A stretch of 42,652 nucleotides of DNA from an uncultured Lachnospiraceae bacterium (GCA_910577825.1 CAJTOK010000031.1:1-42652); one strand, 5' to 3'; positions 16,742 through 26,051 are shown, counted from the first letter of the stretch. Translations and numbers: made by a program. The notes: generated by a model from the sequence alone, not told the origin.

Positions 16742-17533
16742 TCAGATTCTTGCAAGTGTCTGTAAAGCTTTTGTTTTAATAAGCGGGACGAAATGTTCTT
16801 CAAAATATGAAGGGCTTGCGTAAGTATTTTTTAAAGGAGTGCCATATTCCCCTGCAATATTGCAGGTTTTGTTAAATTCGTCTGGTGAGTGGCCGGATTT
16901 ATGCAATATAAGGTAATAACACCCTTTAGAATCATCTTTATAAATGGTATTGCTGCCATTATATATGCCATCCAGGCTGCATGCAAGTGCAGCTATGTCT
17001 TTAAGTTTCTTGAATAAATAAGTTTTTATGATATCTGTACTAATTCTGGTATCAGGCGTCTTAGGCCTGGGTTCCATGCCAAGGGCTTCTGACAGTGATA
17101 TAAAATCTGTTCCAGGTTCTTCCTGTACACCGGGGGCAAATGATAATGTATCCCCGTCATCAGGGACATAACTGCCATCCAGGCCGGAATCCAGGGAATC
17201 CTCAATATCATATACATATTCACTGTCATCATATAATTCATCAGGGTTATCTGAAAAGTTAGAAAAACGTGTGTCAAGTTCATCAGGGTCGTCAACTTTG
17301 GTAATAACTAATACTAATGTATCAGGATACATTGGTATAGCTTCTATCATTAAAGGAATATCCTCCGTTTCAAATCCAAATTCATAGGAAGCCTGCTGCA
17401 TCATGTCGCGGAAAAGTGCTTTTGCCTTATCAGTTCCATATGCCAGCTCACTAATACGGAGTTCGCGGTCAGATAAATCCTGTTTATTTAATGTACAACG
17501 GATTTGTTTGTCGCTAATTTTTTCTATTCGCAC
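16742..17533 (-). CDS. mecA: MecA-like adaptor of the ClpC protease
   Basis: A 263-aa adaptor protein that presents substrates to ClpCP. Residues 1-85 form the N-terminal substrate-binding domain starting MRIEKISDKQIRCTLNKQDL; then comes a very acidic, probably disordered linker (DDPDELDTRFSNFSDNPDEL and beyond, to about 160); the C-terminal domain (about 165-263) holds the ClpC-binding fold. Length and three-part layout match the family. The start is GTG (17533), preceded by AGAAGGGAAG. In clostridia the targets are little known; competence control cannot be assumed. Confidence 0.88.
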   Translation of the reverse strand: MRIEKISDKQIRCTLNKQDLSDRELRISELAYGTDKAKALFRDMMQQASYEFGFETEDIPLMIEAIPMYPDTLVLVITKVDDPDELDTRFSNFSDNPDELYDDSEYVYDIEDSLDSGLDGSYVPDDGDTLSFAPGVQEEPGTDFISLSEALGMEPRPKTPDTRISTDIIKTYLFKKLKDIAALACSLDGIYNGSNTIYKDDSKGCYYLILHKSGHSPDEFNKTCNIAGEYGTPLKNTYASPSYFEEHFVPLIKTKALQTLARI

Positions 17534-17597
17534 AGGCTCACTTCCCTTCTTTTAAAGTTGCAATAATCGTCAAAATAGTACAAATATCCTTATTTAA

Positions 17598-17626
17598 ATT
17601 ATAATTTAAACTATTATATAAGTCAA
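17598..17626 (-). promoter_or_regulatory. Promoter of mecA
   Basis: On the minus strand TTGACT (17626-17621), 17 bases, TATAAT (17603-17598), about 65 bases before the GTG start. Confidence 0.7.
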
Positions 17627-18007
17627 TGTTAAAGATAATTTTCACGTATTAAATAGGGTTTGTAAATTGTGATAAGAAATACTAGGAGTTTTTTCAAGTT
17701 TATTGTTTATTAATTTCAAATGTGATGGAAATGTGAGGTTTTACATAAAAACGTGGTTTTTTGCTACAAAAAATTTCTGGCAATATTGTCAAATATACCA
17801 TAGTTTAAAACCGCCATATTATAATATAATACACATCAGGGAAACGGGTTCTGTAAAGAAAGGAGGAGCAGGCACTTGATATTATGGAAGTCATATTTTA
17901 CTTATACCATAAATATAAGGAGCCCGGAACTCTTTTATATAAAATATTAAGGAAATTTAAGCAGCGTATCACATTCATAGCTGTTATTTTATGGGAGGCA
18001 GGTAAAA
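17627..18007. other. Gene-poor gap between mecA and the 77-aa gene
   Basis: AT-rich. A strong ribosome site AGGAGG (17861-17866) has no long gene after it. It is 9 bases from a TTG at 17876 that opens a 24-codon frame (to 17950), and 17 bases from an ATG at 17884 that opens a 44-codon frame ending at 18018 and overlapping the next gene. Either could be a leader peptide. Nothing else is recognisable. Confidence 0.4.
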
Positions 18008-18241
18008 TTGGACAGTAAACCAGAAGAACTAAAGGACAAAATGTATTCATGGCTTGTATCTGAAATAAAACAGGCGGAAAACACTGGCATTGAGGTCAAG
18101 ATTGATGGCAGGCAGTATTCACTTGACAATGTAGAACAGCTTAAACATGTAATGGAAAATAATTATTACATGAAGAGTTATACAGGTGACGAAAATGGCA
18201 GGATAGTCCAGATAGACTTTGAACGTATCATAAGTGTCTGA
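18008..18241 (+). CDS. Small protein of unknown function
   Basis: A 77-aa soluble acidic protein with no signal or membrane segment; I do not recognise it. It reads as one helix (KDKMYSWLVSEIKQAENTG), two strands with a turn (IEVKIDGRQYSLDN), a helix, then strands (GRIVQIDFERI), so it may be a small alpha/beta fold. The start is TTG 18008, 9 bases after GGGAGG (17993-17998). It overlaps the end of the possible 44-codon frame upstream. Confidence 0.65.
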   Translation: MDSKPEELKDKMYSWLVSEIKQAENTGIEVKIDGRQYSLDNVEQLKHVMENNYYMKSYTGDENGRIVQIDFERIISV

Positions 18242-18313
18242 AATATTTTAATTTATTACATTATAATGAAAGGTTAAACGGCCCTTTAACAATGTAAGTT
18301 GTAAGCTGTAAAA

Positions 18314-18347
18314 AGCCAGGGGAATCTTGCCCGGGATTTCACTGGCT
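18314..18347 (+). terminator. Possible weak terminator
   Basis: AGCCAG (18314-18319) and CTGGCT (18342-18347) with a partly paired interior (GAATC/GGATT). A short TTTT follows after four bases, so ending is likely imperfect. Confidence 0.4.
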
Positions 18348-18452
18348 GGTACTTTTGCAAAACATTTTTCATGCCAGGCTTCTTGTTTATCTTTATATAA
18401 AGTGGTATACTTATTATAATATAACTATATGAGAAGAAAAGGAAGCTGACAT

Positions 18453-20147
18453 ATGAAAAAGAAACAAATTTTAATCCCTGCTGCACTATTAGTATTAGCT
18501 ATTATAATGGTTTCTATTATTGTAATTGTGAAAAAGAATATGCCAGGCAAAGAGCATATGGAACTTACGGATTATTTTAATGTACCAGAGGGAAGGGTAC
18601 AATTAATATTACAGGATGAAACTGCCGGGGAACAGGGCTTATATGAGGACGGGCAGGTTTATATAAGCATGGATATAGTAAAAGGTATCCTTAATCCGAG
18701 GTTTTACTGGGATTCTGTAGAGAACAAGCTTTTGTACAGTACATCTTCTGCTGTGGTTTCAGCTGAAATAAACAGCAATGTATGTTATACTAATAAAAAG
18801 AAAGAAACTAAAGACTACGGTATTGTTAAGTTCAAAGATGATATTGTTTATATTGCAATAGATTATGTAAAACAATATACCGCACTTGATTATAAGAAGT
18901 TTGACAATCCTGGCAGGGTTGTTATAAATTATAAATATGGGGAAAATGAAAAATACAGCACGGTAAAGAAAGATACACAGCTGCGTTTTAAAGCAGATAA
19001 GAAAAGTGCTATTCTTTATGATATTGAATCTGGCACAAAACTGCGTATATTGGAGGAGGCAGATAAAGAAGGGTTCTGTAAGGCAATGACAGAGGACGGT
19101 ATTACGGGTTATATTAAAGAGGACAGACTTGGGGAAATTACAGAAGAAATGAGGACAACAAATTTTAAAGAAGAAGAATATACACATCTGCTTTTAGGTG
19201 AAAGGGTGAACCTTGTCTGGCACCAGGTTACCAGCAAAGAAGCTAACAATAACCTGCAAGGGCTGCTTTCTTCTACAAAAGGTGTTAATGTAGTAGCACC
19301 TACATGGTTTAAGACAATAGACAATGCTGGAAATATTTCTTCTATAGCAGATTATACATATATTGAACGTGCCCACGCAGCAGGGGCGCAGGTATGGGGG
19401 CTGTGTGATGACTTTGACCCGGGCATGAAGATAGGAAAAGTTTTAAGGGCAACATCAAGACGGCAGAGGCTTGCCAAGAACCTTATGGCAGAAGCAATAA
19501 AATACAACCTTGACGGCATAAATATAGACTTTGAGAATGTAAGGCAGGAGAACGGGGAAGATTTTGTACAATTTATAAGGGAGTTAGGGATTATGTGCCG
19601 TAATAATGGCATAGTGCTGTCCATAGATAATTATCCTCCTGCAAGTTATTCTGAATATTATAACAGGACAGAACAGGCTGCTGTTGCAGATTATGTTATT
19701 ACAATGGCATATGATGAATACTATGCAGGCTCTGAAGAGGCAGGGCCAGTATCATCACTTAAATATGTCAAAGACTCTGTAACAAATACTATAAACCAGG
19801 TGCCAGCAGAACAGGTTATAATTGCGCTTCCATTTTATTCAAGGCTATGGAAGGAAACAACAAAAGATGGCAGCGTGGAACTGTCATCAGAGGCGTGTTC
19901 AATGAAATATGCTTCTGAGGTTGCTTCAAATTCAGGTGCTGTGACAGAATGGGACGAAGAAGCAGGGCTTGATTATATTGAATACAGGTCTGGAAGCTCA
20001 CTTAATAAGATGTGGATAGAAACGCCAAAATCACTTGATTTAAAGATGAAAGCTGTTGTTGACGGGAATGCAGCGGGCTTGGCTTTCTGGAAGCTTGGGC
20101 TTGAAACCTCCGCAGTCTGGGATACAGTGGCAAAATATTGTGGCTGA
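18453..20147 (+). CDS. GH18 cell-wall hydrolase with SH3-like domain
   Basis: A 564-aa membrane-anchored protein: one helix at about residues 5-27 with Lys on both sides, then an outer part. Residues 40-165 resemble the copper-amine-oxidase-N type domain common in clostridial surface proteins; about 170-225 is an SH3b-like segment (ILYDIESGTKLRILEEADKE); about 245-560 is a GH18 barrel. The DxxDxDxE-type signature is DGINIDFE with Asp354, Asp359 and catalytic Glu361. Related proteins such as SleL/YaaH cut spore-cortex glycan, so a role in spore germination or wall turnover is likely. It lacks LysM repeats. ATG 18453 follows AGGAAG. The next gene is a wall amidase, 91 bases on, in the same direction. 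Confidence 0.85.
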   Translation: MKKKQILIPAALLVLAIIMVSIIVIVKKNMPGKEHMELTDYFNVPEGRVQLILQDETAGEQGLYEDGQVYISMDIVKGILNPRFYWDSVENKLLYSTSSAVVSAEINSNVCYTNKKKETKDYGIVKFKDDIVYIAIDYVKQYTALDYKKFDNPGRVVINYKYGENEKYSTVKKDTQLRFKADKKSAILYDIESGTKLRILEEADKEGFCKAMTEDGITGYIKEDRLGEITEEMRTTNFKEEEYTHLLLGERVNLVWHQVTSKEANNNLQGLLSSTKGVNVVAPTWFKTIDNAGNISSIADYTYIERAHAAGAQVWGLCDDFDPGMKIGKVLRATSRRQRLAKNLMAEAIKYNLDGINIDFENVRQENGEDFVQFIRELGIMCRNNGIVLSIDNYPPASYSEYYNRTEQAAVADYVITMAYDEYYAGSEEAGPVSSLKYVKDSVTNTINQVPAEQVIIALPFYSRLWKETTKDGSVELSSEACSMKYASEVASNSGAVTEWDEEAGLDYIEYRSGSSLNKMWIETPKSLDLKMKAVVDGNAAGLAFWKLGLETSAVWDTVAKYCG

Positions 20148-20238
20148 TATAATAAAAGGGCAGCAGATATACGTTCTTTAAGCAGTAGTGTTTACATATA
20201 CTTATATCAGATATAGTATATTGAAAGGACGGTTTTGT

Positions 20239-20997
20239 ATGGCTGCTTTTAAACAAGGCAAATCACTGGTAATGCTTATAACGGTATGTGTTCTTTTTGT
20301 TGCGGGCATAATAACATATATGACCGCAAAGGATGTATTTGAAGAAGTATCAGTTAAAGGCAATAAAAAATATAAAGTTGTAATTGACAGCGGGCATGGC
20401 GGCATAGACCCGGGGAAAGTGGGTGTTAATGGTGCATATGAAAAGGATATAAACCTTGCTATTGCATTATACCTGAGAGAAGAATTAGAAAATAATGATT
20501 GTGAAGTCGTTATGACAAGGGAAACAGATACTGGGTTATATAGTGAAAGCGATAAAAAAAAGAAAGCAGCAGATTTAAGAAAAAGGGTAGAACTTATGAA
20601 CAGTGAAAACCCCGATGCCATAGTAAGCATACACCAGAACAGTTTTACACGGGAAAGCTCCAAAGGGGCACAGGTTTTTTACCAGGCATCATCAGAAGAA
20701 GGGAAGAAATTTGCAGATATAATGCAGGCACAGCTTGCATCAGGGCTTGATGAAAGCAATAAAAGGGCAGCAAAGCCAGATGCAGGTTATTATATATTAA
20801 AAAATTCTAAAGGTGTGGCAATAATTGTGGAATGTGGCTTTTTATCAAACCCACAAGAAGCACAGATGCTTGTAAACAGTGACTACCAGAAAAAGGTTGC
20901 ACAGGCTGTTGCAAAAGGGATTCTTTCCTACCTTGGGGAAAAAGGGGCACAGAAAGAAGCATCTGGTGCCATTATGGAATGGAGACAGATATGGTAA
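20239..20997 (+). CDS. N-acetylmuramoyl-L-alanine amidase (CwlD-like)
   Basis: A 252-aa zinc amidase of the Amidase_3 family, which removes peptide stems from peptidoglycan. One N-terminal helix (about residues 9-28) exports and anchors it. The zinc ligands and catalytic residues are visible: His53 in DSGHGGIDPG, a Glu in YEKDINLAIA, His in VSIHQNS, and Glu198 in VECGFLSN. Size and order match CwlD, which helps make muramic-delta-lactam in spore cortex. The neighbour GH18 fits that setting, but a vegetative role is possible. The start at ATG 20239 with AAAGGA is preferred over an upstream ATG at 20188 that would put 17 extra residues before the signal segment. Confidence 0.88.
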   Translation: MAAFKQGKSLVMLITVCVLFVAGIITYMTAKDVFEEVSVKGNKKYKVVIDSGHGGIDPGKVGVNGAYEKDINLAIALYLREELENNDCEVVMTRETDTGLYSESDKKKKAADLRKRVELMNSENPDAIVSIHQNSFTRESSKGAQVFYQASSEEGKKFADIMQAQLASGLDESNKRAAKPDAGYYILKNSKGVAIIVECGFLSNPQEAQMLVNSDYQKKVAQAVAKGILSYLGEKGAQKEASGAIMEWRQIW

Positions 20998-22046
20998 CAA
21001 AAGTACAAAAAATAAATCCTGGCAACTTTAAAAAAGAGGAACTAGAGGAAGCATGTGATATACTAAAGAACGGCGGGCTTGTGGCCTTTCCGACAGAAAC
21101 AGTTTACGGGCTTGGCGGGGATGCGTTAAATCCCCTTGCAGCATCAAAAATATATAAAGCTAAAGGGAGGCCGTCTGACAATCCGCTTATAGTACATATT
21201 GCTTGCATGGAAGATTTATATAAAGTAGCAGAAGATATTACAGAGAATGGACGTAAGCTGGCAGAAGCATTCTGGCCAGGGCCGCTTACAATGGTTTTTA
21301 AGAAGAAGGACATAGTCCCGTTATCTGTTACCGGCGGTCTTTTAACAGTTGCTGTAAGGATGCCGGGACATCCGGTGGCAAGGGAGCTTATACGCCAGTC
21401 AGGTGTATGTATTGCAGCACCAAGTGCCAATAAGTCTGGAAGGCCAAGCCCTGTAAGGGCAGAGCATGTTATAGAAGACCTGGATGGGAAAATTGACATG
21501 GTAATTGATGGCGGCAGTGCCAGGGTAGGCATTGAATCATCAATAATTGATGTAAGCGGGGAAGTCCCTGTTATATTACGGCCAGGTTACATTACAAAAG
21601 ATATGGCAGGACAGGTTGTAGGAAATATATTTACAGACCCTGCCATAGAAAGCAGGACACCAGTGGATGGGATAACTGCAAAAGCACCTGGCATGAAGTA
21701 CCGCCATTATGCACCAGAAGGGGAACTTATTATTGTTGAGGGGGATATTTCCAATGTAATATGCAAGATTAACATGTTTGTAAAAGACAAAGAAAAAGAA
21801 GGCTGTAAAACAGCAGTTATAGCCACAGATGAAACAAAGGACAAGTACAGATGCAGTATTGTAAAAAGCATAGGTTCAAGAAAGCATGAGGCTTCTATTG
21901 CTGCCGGATTATATGATATATTAAGGGAAATGGATTATCTGGGGGCACAATTTATATATTCAGAAAGTTTTGATAATGATATTCTTGGGGGAGCTGTGAT
22001 GAACAGGATGATAAAAGCAGCCGCATATCATATAGTGCGGGCATAA
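20991..22046 (+). CDS. tsaC/sua5: L-threonylcarbamoyladenylate synthase
   Basis: A 351-aa Sua5-type enzyme which turns threonine, bicarbonate and ATP into the intermediate for t6A at position 37 of tRNAs reading ANN codons. The N-terminal YrdC domain (about residues 1-200) carries GGLVAFPTETVYGLGGDA, KAKGRPSDNPLIVH, and SANKSGRPSP. The C-terminal Sua5 domain (about 210-351) starts after a linker MKYRHYAPEGE. Start: ATG 20979 and 20991 are in frame; GGAG at 20981 fits 20991 better, and it overlaps the amidase stop by a few bases, so the genes are coupled. The next genes phosphatase-like and rpiB keep the ywlC-ywlE-like order seen in Firmicutes. Confidence 0.93.
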   Translation: MVTKVQKINPGNFKKEELEEACDILKNGGLVAFPTETVYGLGGDALNPLAASKIYKAKGRPSDNPLIVHIACMEDLYKVAEDITENGRKLAEAFWPGPLTMVFKKKDIVPLSVTGGLLTVAVRMPGHPVARELIRQSGVCIAAPSANKSGRPSPVRAEHVIEDLDGKIDMVIDGGSARVGIESSIIDVSGEVPVILRPGYITKDMAGQVVGNIFTDPAIESRTPVDGITAKAPGMKYRHYAPEGELIIVEGDISNVICKINMFVKDKEKEGCKTAVIATDETKDKYRCSIVKSIGSRKHEASIAAGLYDILREMDYLGAQFIYSESFDNDILGGAVMNRMIKAAAYHIVRA

Positions 22047-22078
22047 TGCACAATAAATAACAGAGAAAGGAGAGGGAC

Positions 22079-22573
22079 ATGAAAAGTTATGATAAGGTAA
22101 TATTTATATGTACAACTAATACTTTTTGCAGTCCGGTAGCAGAGGCGGTTTATAAAGAAATAGCCCCTGCATGGCTTCCAGAGGCTGTTTCCCGTGGGAT
22201 AGTTGTTCTTTTTTCAGAGCCAATAAGCCCCAAGGTAAATGTAATACTTAGCAGCCATGATATAGGTGTAAGCAACCATAAACATTCAATGCAGCTGCAC
22301 AAGGAGGATATAACACAGGACACACTTATGCTGACAATGGCATTTAGTGAAAAGGTAAAACTTATGGAGGATTTTGGCATAGACAGCAATGTTTATACAA
22401 TAGGTGAATTTATAGGTGAAGATACAGATATGGTCAATCCATATGGTACAGATGATACACAGTATGGGAATTTTTTTGAAGAAGTGCAAAAAAGGGTTGA
22501 AAGAGTAATCCTTAGAATAGAATCAATTTATCACGAAGAAGGAGGAAAAAATAATGATAGCATTGGGCAGTGA
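22079..22573 (+). CDS. Low-molecular-weight phosphatase homologue, catalytically altered
   Basis: A 164-aa protein of the LMW tyrosine / arginine phosphatase fold, in the place of ywlE behind sua5. The family P-loop is CxGNxCRS; here residues 11-18 read CTTNTFCS. Cys11 is kept, but the Arg that binds phosphate is Cys17 and the Gly is Thr. The Asp general acid in the usual DPYG is Asn120 (VNPYG). A normal phosphatase needs both. The protein is otherwise full length and in frame, with AGGAGAGGG before the ATG and rpiB overlapping its end. Likely a pseudo-enzyme that binds rather than cuts, or one with changed chemistry. Confidence 0.75.
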   Translation: MKSYDKVIFICTTNTFCSPVAEAVYKEIAPAWLPEAVSRGIVVLFSEPISPKVNVILSSHDIGVSNHKHSMQLHKEDITQDTLMLTMAFSEKVKLMEDFGIDSNVYTIGEFIGEDTDMVNPYGTDDTQYGNFFEEVQKRVERVILRIESIYHEEGGKNNDSIGQ

Positions 22574-22991
22574 CCAGGGAGGTTATGGACTTAAACAGGA
22601 GGTTATTAAGCATTTAGAAGAGAAAGGCATGGAGTACAAGGATTATGGAAGCTATGATGAGAAATCATGCGACTATCCGGTATATGCGAAGAAAGTAGCT
22701 AATGCAATCGTAGCAGGTGAATGTGACAGGGGGATACTTATATGCGGCACAGGGATAGGAATATCCATTGCTGCCAATAAGGTAAAAGGAATACGTGCCG
22801 CACTGTGCCATGATACATTCAGTGCACAGGCTACAAGGGAGCATAATGATGCCAATATCCTTGCAATGGGTGCAAGGGTAATAGGGCCAGGGCTTGCATT
22901 AAAGATAGTAGATACATTTCTTGAAACAGAGTTTTCAAATATAGAGCGCCATGCCAGAAGGGTTGGCATGATTGAAGATAATTTAACTTGA
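22554..22991 (+). CDS. rpiB: Ribose-5-phosphate isomerase B
   Basis: Interconverts ribose 5-phosphate and ribulose 5-phosphate in the pentose phosphate path (145 aa, normal). Starts MIALGSDQGGYGLKQEVIKH; Asp and the active Cys lie in ILICGTGIGISIAANK; HDTFSAQATREHNDANILA is the family signature. AAGGAGG is inside the end of the phosphatase-like gene and the frames overlap by 20 bases, so the two are translated together. It also links to the pentose released by the arabinosidases, though that link is only metabolic. Confidence 0.96.
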   Translation: MIALGSDQGGYGLKQEVIKHLEEKGMEYKDYGSYDEKSCDYPVYAKKVANAIVAGECDRGILICGTGIGISIAANKVKGIRAALCHDTFSAQATREHNDANILAMGARVIGPGLALKIVDTFLETEFSNIERHARRVGMIEDNLT

Positions 22992-23017
22992 AGATGAATA
23001 AAATTAAATATAGTAAC

Positions 23018-23046
23018 TTGACACTATATAAGACAAGATGTACAAT
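23018..23046 (+). promoter_or_regulatory. Promoter of ilvE
   Basis: TTGACA (23018-23023), 17 bases, TACAAT (23041-23046). The leader to the chosen ATG is about 100 bases and contains two in-frame ATGs without good ribosome sites. No T-box motif is seen. Confidence 0.75.
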
Positions 23047-23152
23047 TTAATATGTATTAGCTGTAATTAATAATACAACAATGATGAAAGGCGCACATCT
23101 TGTTTTTGTGATGATTTATGTCACCAGCGCCAGTGGCGGAATGGAGACTTAT

Positions 23153-24178
23153 ATGGCAAAGAAAGACATCGACTGGAGTAATATTGGATTTGGTTATATG
23201 AAGACAGACAAAAGGTATGTATCAAATTATAAGGATGGCGCATGGGATGAAGGCGCACTTATAGAAGATGATACCATAACAATTAGTGAATGTGCATGTG
23301 TCCTTCAGTATGCACAGACAATTTTTGAGGGACTGAAAGCATATACAACTGAAGATGGCAAAGTAGTCTGTTTCCGGCCAGACCTGAATGCAGAAAGGCT
23401 TATGGATTCTGCAGCGCGGTTAGAAATGCCGCAGTTTCCTAAAGAACGTTTTATTGATGCAGTAGTGGAAACCGTTAAAGCGAATATTGGTTATGTACCT
23501 CCGTTTGGTTCGGGTGCAACATTATATATAAGGCCTTATATGTTTGGCAGTGATGCAGTAATCGGGGTTAAACCAGCCAGTGAATACCAGTTCAGGATAT
23601 TTACTACACCTGTAGGCCCATACTTTAAAGGCGGTGCAAAACCTATTACAATACGTGTAAGTGATTTTGACAGGGCAGCCCCTCATGGTACAGGACATAT
23701 TAAGGCAGGGCTTAATTATGCAATGAGCCTTCATGCAATAGTAGATGCACATAATAAAGGTTTTGATGAAAATATGTACCTTGATGCTGCTACACGTACA
23801 AAAGTAGAGGAAACAGGCGGTGCAAACTTTATTTTTATTACAAAGGACAAGAAAGTAGTAACACCTAAATCTAACAGCATACTGCCGTCAATAACACGCC
23901 GTTCACTTATGGCCGTAGCCAAAGATTACCTTGGGCTTGAAACTGAGGAGAGGGAAGTATTTTTTGATGAAGTAAAGGACTTCGCAGAGTGCGGCCTTTG
24001 CGGGACAGCCGCTGTTATTTCACCAGTAGGAAAGGTTGTTTACAGTGGCGGGGAAATCTGTTTCCCTAGCGGCATGGAAGATATGGGGCCTGTTACGAGG
24101 GAATTATATAATACGCTTACAGGCATACAGATGGGCAGTATAGAAGCCCCTGAAGGCTGGATTAAAGTTATAAAATAA
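23153..24178 (+). CDS. ilvE: Branched-chain amino acid aminotransferase
   Basis: A class IV PLP enzyme (341 aa) that moves amino groups between glutamate and the keto acids of Leu, Ile and Val. Key parts: LQYAQTIFEGLKAY, FRPDLNAERL, the PLP lysine Lys184 in HIKAGLNYA, and EETGGANFIF where Glu contacts the cofactor. Length matches the bacterial type II group. The open frame starts 24 codons earlier (23081), but the ATG at 23153 with GGAG 7 bases before it fits the family start MAKKDIDWSNIGFGY. Single-gene unit with its own promoter. Confidence 0.95.
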   Translation: MAKKDIDWSNIGFGYMKTDKRYVSNYKDGAWDEGALIEDDTITISECACVLQYAQTIFEGLKAYTTEDGKVVCFRPDLNAERLMDSAARLEMPQFPKERFIDAVVETVKANIGYVPPFGSGATLYIRPYMFGSDAVIGVKPASEYQFRIFTTPVGPYFKGGAKPITIRVSDFDRAAPHGTGHIKAGLNYAMSLHAIVDAHNKGFDENMYLDAATRTKVEETGGANFIFITKDKKVVTPKSNSILPSITRRSLMAVAKDYLGLETEEREVFFDEVKDFAECGLCGTAAVISPVGKVVYSGGEICFPSGMEDMGPVTRELYNTLTGIQMGSIEAPEGWIKVIK

Positions 24179-24186
24179 AAATTAAA

Positions 24187-24231
24187 GCGGCAATGGCCGC
24201 CTGGAGGGGATTATGTTTTAATCCCTTCCAG
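24187..24231. terminator. Two hairpins between convergent ilvE and sipL
   Basis: GCGGC AATG GCCGC (24187-24200), then CTGGAGGGGATT (24201-24212) with AATCCCTTCCAG (24220-24231), one mismatch. Neither has a good T run, but between convergent genes they are likely transcript ends. Confidence 0.5.
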
Positions 24232-24249
24232 TATATAATAAAACCATTG

Positions 24250-25851
24250 TTATACACCATCAACTATTTTCATAAGCAGAAGACGGTCACCCTTATGTAT
24301 CTGGCTGCTTGCCAGGCCATTTAATTCCATAATGCTTTCAGGTGTTGTATTATATTCTTTGGCGATATCCCATAAAGTATCATTATCATTTGCTATAAAG
24401 CCGGCAAGCCCTGGCATATCATTGAATTTCTGCAGGTCAAGGGGGTTTTCTGTAATTCCCGTTATTGCATCCTGGTTTTTGCTGGTAAAGACCAGTGCAC
24501 ATATTGAAAGGGTAATTTTAGCCTCTACTTCTTCTTTGTCAATCATTATTAAATTTATCTGGTTTATATCTGACTGTAATTCATAAGAATCATCATCAGA
24601 TATCCCTTTTATCTCTACAAGATGGCTGAATGGTATAACACCTTTTGTCATGCTTAAAGGCCTGTCATCATTATCAGTTATATAAAGTATGTCAAGTGTT
24701 ACAGCACCTTCAATCTGTATGCCGTCCTCAGTTATTTCCTGCTCATCAATCTGTATTGTGCCGCTGCTGCTGCATATCTGCAGTATATTATCGCTGTTAT
24801 TTATATTAATATGGTCAGAAATCCGTACACTGCTCTGGTTCTTCATTAAAAGCTTCTCATAATTTATATTCTCTTTGGCAAGCTGTAAGCTGCATGAAGT
24901 GGAATATGCGTCATCAAGTATCTGCAGTTCGTCATCTTCATAAAATTTCATCTGTAATTTCAGGATAAGTTCAATGTCAAGTATCCTGTTCTCGCCATCT
25001 TCATCGGGTTTGGCAGAAACTTCCCTTGAAGAAACAGTAATTTCTATATCAGGTATCATATTTTCACTACAGCCATTGCAATTAACAATGCCGTCAAAAG
25101 GTATTTCTGTTTCAATATATTCAAGGCGGCGTTCTTCTATTTCAGGGGTATAAAGTGCAAAAAGAAGCACATCCCCTATAATGCGTATGCCATCCTCCAC
25201 AACCCTTGTCTGTACATTTTGTGGTGTCATTTCATAATATAAGAGGGTATCAATGGCAGGCTTTCCTTTAGGAAGTATAGTTTCATCACTTATCCTGAAT
25301 ATATCATTTTTCTGCAAGGCAATCTGTGTATATGAAATAGTGCTGAACTTTTTATTAAGCCCTTCAGGTGAAACAGATTCTTCCATTCCAGCCCTTGCCG
25401 CATCCTCAGATATAATATCCGTGCCTATAGTAATATTTTTCTGCTCATTCTGGCAGCAGTCCAGGCTTAAAATTGCACGTATGCTTACCTTCCTTGAATT
25501 AATAAGGCTTGCCTGGCAGTCCTCCAGTTCAAAATGGCAGAAGACATCATCATTAGCAGTCACACTGTCCATGTTAATTGATTCATTAAAAGGAATTTGT
25601 CCTTTTATATTATGTATTGGACGTATATCATCATTACTGAAATATAAAAGTGAAAATGAAAGATTGCCACGTACATTTACCTTTCCTTCAGATGGGCTTA
25701 TATCAGTTATTTGTATTTTTCCCTGGGTTTTAACAAGCTTTTCAATATCAGGTTTAGTATCAGGTACATTCATATCATTCTCAAGGGTTGCCTGTATATT
25801 GCTTCTGCATTTTAATTCATTAGTCTGGATTGTATGCGTTACAAGTTCCAT
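24250..25851 (-). CDS. sipL: SPOCS/LysM spore protein, SipL-like
   Basis: A 533-aa cytosolic sporulation protein: three SPOCS (DUF3794) domains in a row (about residues 20-160, 180-320, 340-470) and a C-terminal LysM (about 485-530, DNDTLWDIAKEYNTTPESIM). This layout is that of Clostridioides SipL, which binds SpoIVA and helps build the spore coat around the forespore. Repeated pieces such as VRGNLSFSLLYFSNDD, IIGDVLLFALYTPE and IEGAVTLDILYITDND mark the three domains. Start ATG 25851 follows GGAGG. It should be made in the mother cell under SigE; I see no clear SigE promoter. Confidence 0.9.
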   Translation of the reverse strand: MELVTHTIQTNELKCRSNIQATLENDMNVPDTKPDIEKLVKTQGKIQITDISPSEGKVNVRGNLSFSLLYFSNDDIRPIHNIKGQIPFNESINMDSVTANDDVFCHFELEDCQASLINSRKVSIRAILSLDCCQNEQKNITIGTDIISEDAARAGMEESVSPEGLNKKFSTISYTQIALQKNDIFRISDETILPKGKPAIDTLLYYEMTPQNVQTRVVEDGIRIIGDVLLFALYTPEIEERRLEYIETEIPFDGIVNCNGCSENMIPDIEITVSSREVSAKPDEDGENRILDIELILKLQMKFYEDDELQILDDAYSTSCSLQLAKENINYEKLLMKNQSSVRISDHININNSDNILQICSSSGTIQIDEQEITEDGIQIEGAVTLDILYITDNDDRPLSMTKGVIPFSHLVEIKGISDDDSYELQSDINQINLIMIDKEEVEAKITLSICALVFTSKNQDAITGITENPLDLQKFNDMPGLAGFIANDNDTLWDIAKEYNTTPESIMELNGLASSQIHKGDRLLLMKIVDGV

Positions 25852-26051
25852 TAAAAACCTCCATTTCTACATCTGTTTTGTCTGCTTATGGGAATATACG
25901 TATCTTTTCATTAATAACCATATTATAAAAATCTGGCATTATAAACGTAAAAATATACGAAAATAATAGCTTTTACAGCGTATCAATGATATAATAAATA
26001 TATGCGTCTAAGCTGTATTTATGCAATAATCTAATAATTGGAGGAGAATTC

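Noticed and set aside
23047..23152. T-box or other riboswitch in the ilvE leader
   Set aside because: The leader is only about 100 bases, lacks the T-box sequence and has no terminator-like stem.
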